Shown here: positions 57,437-64,000 of the stretch, in pieces | Numbering within the stretch: position 1 is the stretch's first letter | Layout: each line of letters starts with the position of its first letter | Assembly (NCBI GenBank): GCA_021014945.1 | Contig: MU266327.1 | Location: forward strand, 551,493-615,492 | DNA length: 64,000 nucleotides | Direction of reading: 5' to 3' | From: Leucogyrophana mollusca | Taxonomy: Eukaryota > Basidiomycota > Agaricomycetes > Boletales | The notes under the pieces: model-generated | What the model was told of the DNA's origin: nothing | The model's database searches: none | The model's input: only the letters and a program-made list of their open reading frames with translations | Position numbers and translations under genes: made by a program

Positions 57437-58267
57437 GTGGACGTGGTTACTTCTTTTTAGCATCTGGTGACCATAGGGGACAAAACTGGAACCTTGATGC
57501 ATCTTTCTTCAGAACAATGCTTGTTCGTGAACATACTTCCGTTTTCTCATCCAATCAGCAAAAGCATTCTAAGGGTCCGCAGCCAATCTGTACTGAAATT
57601 ACCTTTGTTTTCAGTACATTGCCAATTATTTATCACTCGCAATTTCATTCACGGTGCATCGACGTGGAACTGGGCGTCTGTGTGTCCAGATAATGATCTA
57701 CTATGAAACTCGTTGTTCTAGAGGTTTTGTGGTGAGTATGCGCTGACTGCTCACAGATGACAAGCCTGTGAACTCTTTCCCACTGCCGCCATCCCGAAGC
57801 TGGTACGCTGGTTCTTTTCTGCCGAGACTCCTTCGATAAATGGCAGTCACAATCCCATGCCATGGAGGCGTCAATTTTTTTGCTCTGCAATCATGCGTAT
57901 CAGGCCTTCCCCATCTTCTTTTAACAATTTTCCCCACAGGGACCCAGAACTGAATGCACGGTGATGGCTCTCTACGGATGTTCGCGAGGCCTTCTCAAGG
58001 TGCCGCCGAGGTCGCTCCGTAGCGACCACTTTGGTCACTGGTCAGAATAATTATATCTTTTCCTTTGGTTGATTTCGTGTATCCCAAACCTGAGCAATTA
58101 TGCCTTGTAGGACGCGAAGCGTCGTCATATCCAATGATGGCGTCGCCTGTTAATCGCGTGGGCGTAATTTGCGCATCGTCACCCCACGTACTCCGTTGTA
58201 CTTTAGTGGCCAGAAACAGAGCGAGGACGACATTCACGCGCTTCTCCATCCACAAATATTGTGCTTC
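57437..58267. other. Intergenic, with a short hairpin
   Basis: No gene supported. A perfect 7-base inverted repeat, GGTCGCT (58010-58016) and AGCGACC (58021-58027), with a 4-base loop, lies here. Confidence 0.4.
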
Positions 58268-60138
58268 ATGTGGCACTTTCTAGTGTCGTTCCCTCGCTCA
58301 AGTCACGCTTGCGATTACATTCCCGGGACGGCCACTCTTCTTAAAGACGACTTTACTGTTGTCACCCGCGAGCCTTCCAGCTCCCTTGCTTTTCGGTAGG
58401 CCCATGACCTCTGCATCTGATCAATCGTTGGGTTATCTGGGCAGCACTTCAATGGCTCCTGGAAACCAAGCCAGTCATGCCAGCTTGTCAATGCTCTCGA
58501 GTCGTTCGATCACAACTGCTGCAATGACGATACGTTCCCTGCCCATTGCCCCATCCTCTTCATCTTCGCTGCCATCCTCTTCCTCAACTACACCGACTGT
58601 AAATCGTCCCTCATTTATCACGCCTCTCCATGACACACCAAGCTCATCTTCGACACTCTTGCGAGCACCCAGCATCTCCAGCGACCCAGAATCCAGCTCC
58701 CGCGCCATAACTAGTATCGTATTCACGACCTCCGGTGTCTCTTCTGCAACCGTTAGCGGCAAGTCCTTGATAGACCACCTCACTCCAAGCCTTGCGCCAA
58801 CCATGACGTCCATCACCTCAGTCAACTCGGACGTCATGTCCAATTCGCAGTCATCGACCAGCGTCTCACCATCCTCTGTCGGTGAAGTGACCTCTCCCCC
58901 TGCCAGTGCAACTTCAAGTGTCGCCGCGGAATTACCGCCCGATGATCATGACGATGATACAAAGTCGTCTCAAAATGAAACAAGCAATTCCGGCGCTTTG
59001 GAAACTCTGAGTTGGCTTCCATCCTCGGCGGGACCCCCCACAAGCGGAGCACCTGCTACATCGACTCTGAGGTGGGTAGGGTTCCGATGTTTTTGACATT
59101 ACATCTTATGAACACGGATGGTGTCAAGCGGTGCCCCTACGACACGCCTTCCTCCCGGCCCTTCAGCAGCTCCACAGCAACTTGTGTCTGCAACAGATAC
59201 TCTCGTCACAATCACAACACAGACCACAGTGTCGGGGCGGACATATGAGACGACTTTGACTGTGGAGAGTATAGCACCCGCGCGTGTGTCCTCATCACCT
59301 ATGCACGCTAGCAGCACCTCGTCGCCGAATAACAGTGGTGGTTCACATAGGTGAAAGCACTTGCGCATCTCTCGTTTAGCTGTACTGACAGCGATTGTTC
59401 CGGGCTTGAAGCATTCTCCCTGAAATATTGGGTCCCGTGCTAGGAGTACTCGCCTTGCTCGCCCTCGGAGTGACGCTGTCGAGGTGCAGGGTTTGCCACC
59501 GCCACAGACGGAATCGTTCACAGTCATCGTTCGTGCAGGAACCTCCACCAGAGCTTAGGAGGAGCTTTGCACGGTCTGATTGGAGTCCAGGCAACTCGAG
59601 ACCCATGTCTGAGGTAGCCCCGCAGATGATAGGTCGGAGGATACTTGCTGACCCCTTCTCCACCCTTCACAATCGAGACGACACATTCTTGTCGGGGTCG
59701 CAGGTTGCAGACTCTTCACATATCAGCGAAGCTCAAACAACCGATCCATTCGCTGATAGCTCGGAGCGTGCGTCGTCAAGAACAAGTGCTCCCAGCGTTC
59801 GTAGCGGTCACTCGACGGAGACTGTGTCTACCCAGGTCGCTTTTGTATCGGACTCTGAGCTAGGGGGGATCGAAAGTGCATTTTCTAGCGGAAGTCTGGA
59901 GCTGAATTTTCTAAGCCCTGTCTCGTCCATCGAGGCTTCGTCGCAATCCCACTACTTTTCGGCGACAGGGCACTACACAGGACGCCCGTCACCTCCAAGC
60001 GACTCACCACTGGAGAAGGCAGGCGACTTGCTAAAAGAGGAGGTTGTCAGTGAACCAGTAGCTGTTTCCCCAAGTACATTCTTTCCCTTGGCGGGTGCGC
60101 GCCTGAGAGCACTGTTAGATGAAGCACGGAGAGGATGA
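58268..60138 (+). CDS. Mucin-like single-pass membrane protein
   Basis: The likely start is the ATG at 58268 (MWHFLVSFPRSSHACDYIPG), then a 45-base intron joining LAFR to TSMAPGNQASHASLSMLSSR. The ectodomain of ~330 residues is extremely Ser/Thr-rich and should be heavily O-mannosylated. Further introns lead to TTQTTVSGRTYETTLTVESI, then a transmembrane helix GPVLGVLALLALGVTLSRC with a stop-transfer RVCHRHRRNR, and a ~230-residue cytosolic Ser-rich tail (PPPELRRSFARSDW, TDPFADSSERASSR, DARRG end). This layout is common to fungal wall-stress-sensor-like and adhesive proteins. The signal peptide is weak as read, so the 5' end may be wrong. Confidence 0.65.
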
Positions 60139-60380
60139 AAGAGATACATATATAATATACTAGTACATGTTATAGGCATTTTGTGAGCGCCCGTGGCACA
60201 CTGGACATTTGCTGCAGCTGGTTGTCACAACCTGACCCGGTCCGACGCGGCACGCGCGAGTGTGGGAATATTGAGGAAATATGCACTGGCTCCTCGTACA
60301 GACGCCGCTGAGTCTTCCTTTACTAGATTTTTAGTCTTCGTGTGCTTGAGCACTTGTGTGCACCGTTGTTCCATCCAACG

Positions 60381-62332
60381 ATGGACGCTGTTTTCACTTA
60401 TATAGCTTCTATAGCTGGTGCATCCGTCGACCAGATAAAGGTGCGCTGTGGAGTCCTATGTTAATGACGTTTTTCTAACTGTCTACATTATCACCGTGAC
60501 AGCTCATCTCATGTCTCTTAATTGCATACCCGCTCGGAAGCCTGTTTATTCGCATACCATCATCCCAGCCGAATTTAAAGCATATATTCAATCTATCAGT
60601 CACACTGCTCTTCTTTCTTCCTGTCCTTAACCTGCACTGGGGCTTTGTCCAGCTTCTTGGCAGTGTGCTTGGGACATATTTTATCGCGGCCAATGTTCAT
60701 GGCCCTCGCATGCCATGGATTGTGTTTGCGTATGTCCTCAGCCTATATAAACTTCAGCCGACATGCTAACGGTGGAGCCTTTACTCTAGGTTCGTCATGG
60801 GTCACCTCACTATCAAGTATGTGCCAGTACCTGCGACCGTAATTCTAATTAGAACGAATTCCCCCAGCCATATAATACGCGCAATTTTCAGCTATAGCTA
60901 CGAAACTGTTGAAGTCACAGGACCGCAGATGGTCCTTACGATGAAACTTACGACCTTTGCTTGGAACGTTTGGGATGGCCGGCGACCAGCGGAGGTACGT
61001 CGGTCATTTAAATCTTGAGGCGCTGCTCAACGTCTCGCAGGAGTTAGACAAGTGGCAACTTCAAAAGCGAGTGACTAAGTATCCTACTTTACTAGAGTTC
61101 CTTGGATACGCGTAAGTAGCTAAACGAGAAGGCACCTGCTATTATCTGAACATCTGTGCAGGTTTTACTTCCCCGGTGTCTTGGTCGGCCCTTATATTGA
61201 CTATACATCTTATAATTCCTTGATCGACGAAACCCTCTTCAAGTCTACAGAGGGTAAAGGAAGTAGAGATTCAAAAAGGGCAGTCCCGAATGGAAGGAAG
61301 CGCGTGGCTTATCGCAAGATGGTCGTCGGTTTATTGTTCCTGGGCATCTTCGTGGTCTTCAGCCCGTCATTCTACTTTGGAATCGCTGTCACGCCATGGT
61401 TTGTCACCCAGGGCCTGCTTTATCGGTATGAGTATTTCTTCTTGTTTTGAGCATGCTATTGAATGGCAGTGTCTGTAGCATTGCCTATTTCCAAGTTTGT
61501 GGTTTTATTGAGCGGTCCAAGTATTACGCTGTTTGGACGTTGACAGAGGTAAGATATCGTTATCCACCTGGGCTGCCTGCATTGATTATGAACGTAGGGA
61601 GCAAGCATTCTGACTGGCCTGGGCTTTACTGGTTTTGGGCCGTCCGGCGAATCTCTCTGGGAAGGAGCCGCCAATGTAAAGGTTCTGGAGATTGAGGTGC
61701 CATCCAACTTCAAGGTCCTGCTGGATTCCTGGAACATGAACACCAACGTGTGGCTCAGAGAGTGTATCTACAAACGCGTAACTCCAAAAGGGAAGAAGCC
61801 TGGTTTCCGGAGTAGCATGCTCACTTTTGCTACCAGTGCATTTTGGGTATGTTAAATAACGCGGCCTCTCAAGTTCGACGTATTAACAATGGTTTTTAAG
61901 CATGGTATAGCTAGTGGCTATTACCTGACATTCCTCTTTGGTGGATTTGTCACGACAGCAGGACGCCTTTGTCGCGCCAACCTCCGGCCGCTCGTTCTTC
62001 CTCCTCCAGGAGCGCCTTCAACGATTTCCAAGCGAATCTATGACGTCCTTGGCACGTTCTTCTCTATCGTTGTTCTCAACTACGTCTCGGCACCGTTTAT
62101 GCTGCTCACATTCAAGGATTCGATGGAGGCTTGGCGACGACTGGACTGGTACGGCTTCTGGATCGTCGGTTCCGCCCTTGTCTTTTTCTACTCTGGAGGC
62201 TCGAAAGTCCTAAAGGGCTTGCGGAAAGAGGAAAGGAAAGGGCCTGTAAGCCGTCCTCAGACTCCTGGACCGCACGTGGTACCTCCCCCATTCGACTCGG
62301 CCACTGACGAGTTTGAGAAAAGGCTAAACTAA
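60381..62332 (+). CDS. ALE1: MBOAT lysophospholipid acyltransferase (Ale1/LPLAT type)
   Basis: ATG at 60381 (MDAVFTYIASIAGASVDQIK). Many hydrophobic segments follow: LISCLLIAYPLGSLFIRIP, FNLSVTLLFFLPVLNLHWGF, FVMGHLTINHI, then VTGPQMVLTMKLTTFAWNVW and LEFLGYAFYFPGVLVGPYID, which are strong marks of the MBOAT5/Ale1 branch. The conserved Asn lies in DSWNMNTNVWLRECIY and the catalytic His in SAFWHGIASGYYLTF. The C-terminus is cytosolic (VSRPQTPGPHVVPPPFDSAT). About 510 residues, close to ten exons; stop at 62332. It reacylates lysophospholipids with acyl-CoA at the ER (Lands cycle). Complete. Confidence 0.94.
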
Positions 62333-64000
62333 CAACTGTCAAATACATCTAATTGGGTAGAAACCATATCATTGCCTGCGTGCGTTGAGATCTGGCAAGG
62401 CTTCGCGCCAATGGCTGCCACATTGGAAAATGTGCTGCTTGGCGTCTATGTGCTAACGACTAAATACAACTAGTGCAAGGTTGGGTGCGGCACAATGAGG
62501 GTGAATAAGTAGATGAGCTTCGTGGCGAAATTCGAACCAGGGGCGACTGCAATCATTTGCCACTACATACCACCCGCAGCCTGGGTCCAACGTCACCAGA
62601 CCATCGATCGCCGATCATCGATCAAGCCTCGATGGAATCACTTGCCACGCGAAGCTCACGTTTGCCTCAAAATTGAATTAGCATCCGCAAGTCACAGTGC
62701 ATGTTAGATATGCCCACCTAGGCTCTAGCTGCATCCGTCGCTCGGAGTGATACACACAACTTACCAAACGTTGGTCGACCGACTTGTCGTGGGGGCCTCG
62801 ACTCGAGGAACATGCCCGCTACTGCCAGCTTCACTTGACCTTACCGTGGGGATCACGTTCGATCACCGTCTTTGCACTGGCGACCCTGTAAGGTTTTGTT
62901 TGCGTTCCGGTGTCGAGTCCCCTGTTACTCCTCCGGATTATTCGGTTCCGTTACTCTGAAACACATTGAAGTCCGGGCAATCAGCACCTAAACAGCGCTT
63001 GGAGCCCCCGACCACTCCATGTATACTACGCAACTCGCAGTGTTTCCCCGACGCTGATATAGCCGATAGCTTATTGCTCCCGCGCCCGGTCTCACCTTTT
63101 CCAGCACCACCACCTACCTCACCACCGCCAATTCCCCACGACGCAAAGCGCAAGACGGCCAACATAACACGGGCGGAAAGAAGGTATCGGGAAGAGGACT
63201 GGATACGAGGCAGCTTAGGTGTGTCTCGTCATTTCGTTTGGCATAACCAGTCAGACCTCGGCCTCGACGTCCCTCGTACCAGCCATGTCCCCCCTCCCCC
63301 CTGCCTCCCTTCGAGAACCTGCCGGCCACCCGAGCGGCGCCCACACCGTCCTCGTGGTACACTTGTCCCGATGCGCACGGACGAGGCGCTCGTGCGCTGG
63401 GGCTAGTGCGTGAGGACATCCCAGCGTTTTACGGCGCGTTTTCTGCGCGCCCGCCTCGCCGACGCGCTGTCCTTCTGACGGGGTCTTCATCCCCGCTCTC
63501 CTGAGTCAACCGCAGCCTTTGGCATGGGGCTTACTCGGCCGACGGTACACTGGTCACGAAGATCTTTGTTGGCTCGAGGTTCACAATGAAGGTAATAAAC
63601 TTACGGTAGCATGTGTATAGTAAGTTAAATAATGCAAAAGTGCTGGAGATTATACATTGAAAGTGATGGTTTCTACATTAACGTGCACATCGAGCAAGAA
63701 CTCGAGCACGCAAAGTGTGATGATATGAATAAAAGAAGGAAAGACGTACCATAATATAGTCGCGCCCGCGAGTCGTCGGCTTCGTATGCACAGACATTCC
63801 CCACGACGCCGAAGCTGCTGACTTCAAAGTGTGTGCGCTGTACTCATCAATTTGGACTTATCATTATGCACCACTGAAAAAACTCCCCGGAGTGCTTGGG
63901 GGACGCTTACCGTAATCTCACGGCATTTGTCCGCACTTCAAAGAAGCACAATTTTTGGGAACCGAGAAACTTCGGAGGGGTAACAGGGGACTACAGACTC
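62333..64000. other. Terminal stretch without a confident gene
   Basis: The region 62960-63500 is GC-rich and open in several frames, most with biased Pro/Arg composition. On the minus strand a possible gene starts MSVHTKPTTRGRDYIM at about 63812, with a GTACGT donor after it and a protein-like VNLEPTKIFVTSVPSAE at ~63535-63585 followed by a GTAAGC donor. I could not extend it convincingly. Confidence 0.35.

Noticed and set aside
58010..58027. Hairpin GGTCGCT/AGCGACC as a terminator
   Set aside because: Short stem, no U-tract, and intrinsic terminators are not expected in nuclear fungal genes.
62500..62580. B-box-like GGTTCGAATTT on the minus strand
   Set aside because: No matching A box or acceptor stem; single motif by chance.
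62966..63406. 146-codon Pro/Arg-rich frame
   Set aside because: GC-rich stretch open in several frames; no domain or splice pattern supports it.

Overview
The window is nuclear DNA of a filamentous basidiomycete, most likely an agaricomycete mushroom. Nearly every gene is broken by several GT-AG introns of about 45-70 bases. The gene complement is typically agaricomycete: several fast-evolving F-box-like genes, a DUF6533-type membrane protein, a multi-intron P450, and a PIF1-helicase element of Helitron type. I spliced the genes by eye from reading-frame continuity and conserved motifs, so coordinates run from start to stop codon including introns. Both start and stop are called where a motif or family terminus anchors them, and approximate otherwise.

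Layout. (1) 1-6.7 kb: accessory DNA, the right-hand part of a Helitron-like element. It holds the C-terminal part of a PIF1/Helitron helicase, two convergent copies of an F-box/nucleotidyltransferase-like gene, a 132-residue gene, a six-exon 381-residue gene, and a hairpin followed by CTAG that fits a Helitron 3' end. (2) 6.7-8 kb: no clear gene. (3) 8-10.2 kb: an intact cytochrome P450. (4) 11.4-15.7 kb: housekeeping block with a Tra2-like SR protein head-to-head with ribosomal protein eL18, then Eaf3/MRG15. (5) 16.7-25.4 kb: two F-box genes around two membrane-protein genes (UNC93-like MFS; a membrane protein with a papain-like NC motif). (6) 25.6-46.1 kb: dense conserved block: glucosidase II beta, eS25, cyclophilin H, FGGY carbohydrate kinase, a disordered nuclear-type protein, Swd1/RbBP5, Tti2, an SDR, the mitochondrial tRNA-modification GTPase Mss1, and calcineurin B. 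(7) 46-54.8 kb: poorly conserved genes, including an F-box/LRR-like and a DUF6533-type gene. (8) 54.8-62.3 kb: Wdr89, a small single-pass protein, a mucin-like single-pass protein, and an MBOAT lysophospholipid acyltransferase. (9) 62.3-64 kb: no confident gene.

The genes do not form one pathway. Recurrent themes are head-to-head gene pairs sharing 160-265 base promoters (tra2/eL18, glucosidase II beta/eS25, cypH/FGGY, swd1/tti2, mss1/cnb1), two chromatin-complex subunits (Eaf3, Swd1), and very small first coding exons. Three genes have an intron immediately after the ATG. The best candidates for something undescribed are the auxiliary genes of the Helitron-like element, the membrane papain-like protein at 21.8-23.2 kb, and a strongly CpG-depleted tract at about 34.4-36.1 kb that includes the coding end of swd1.
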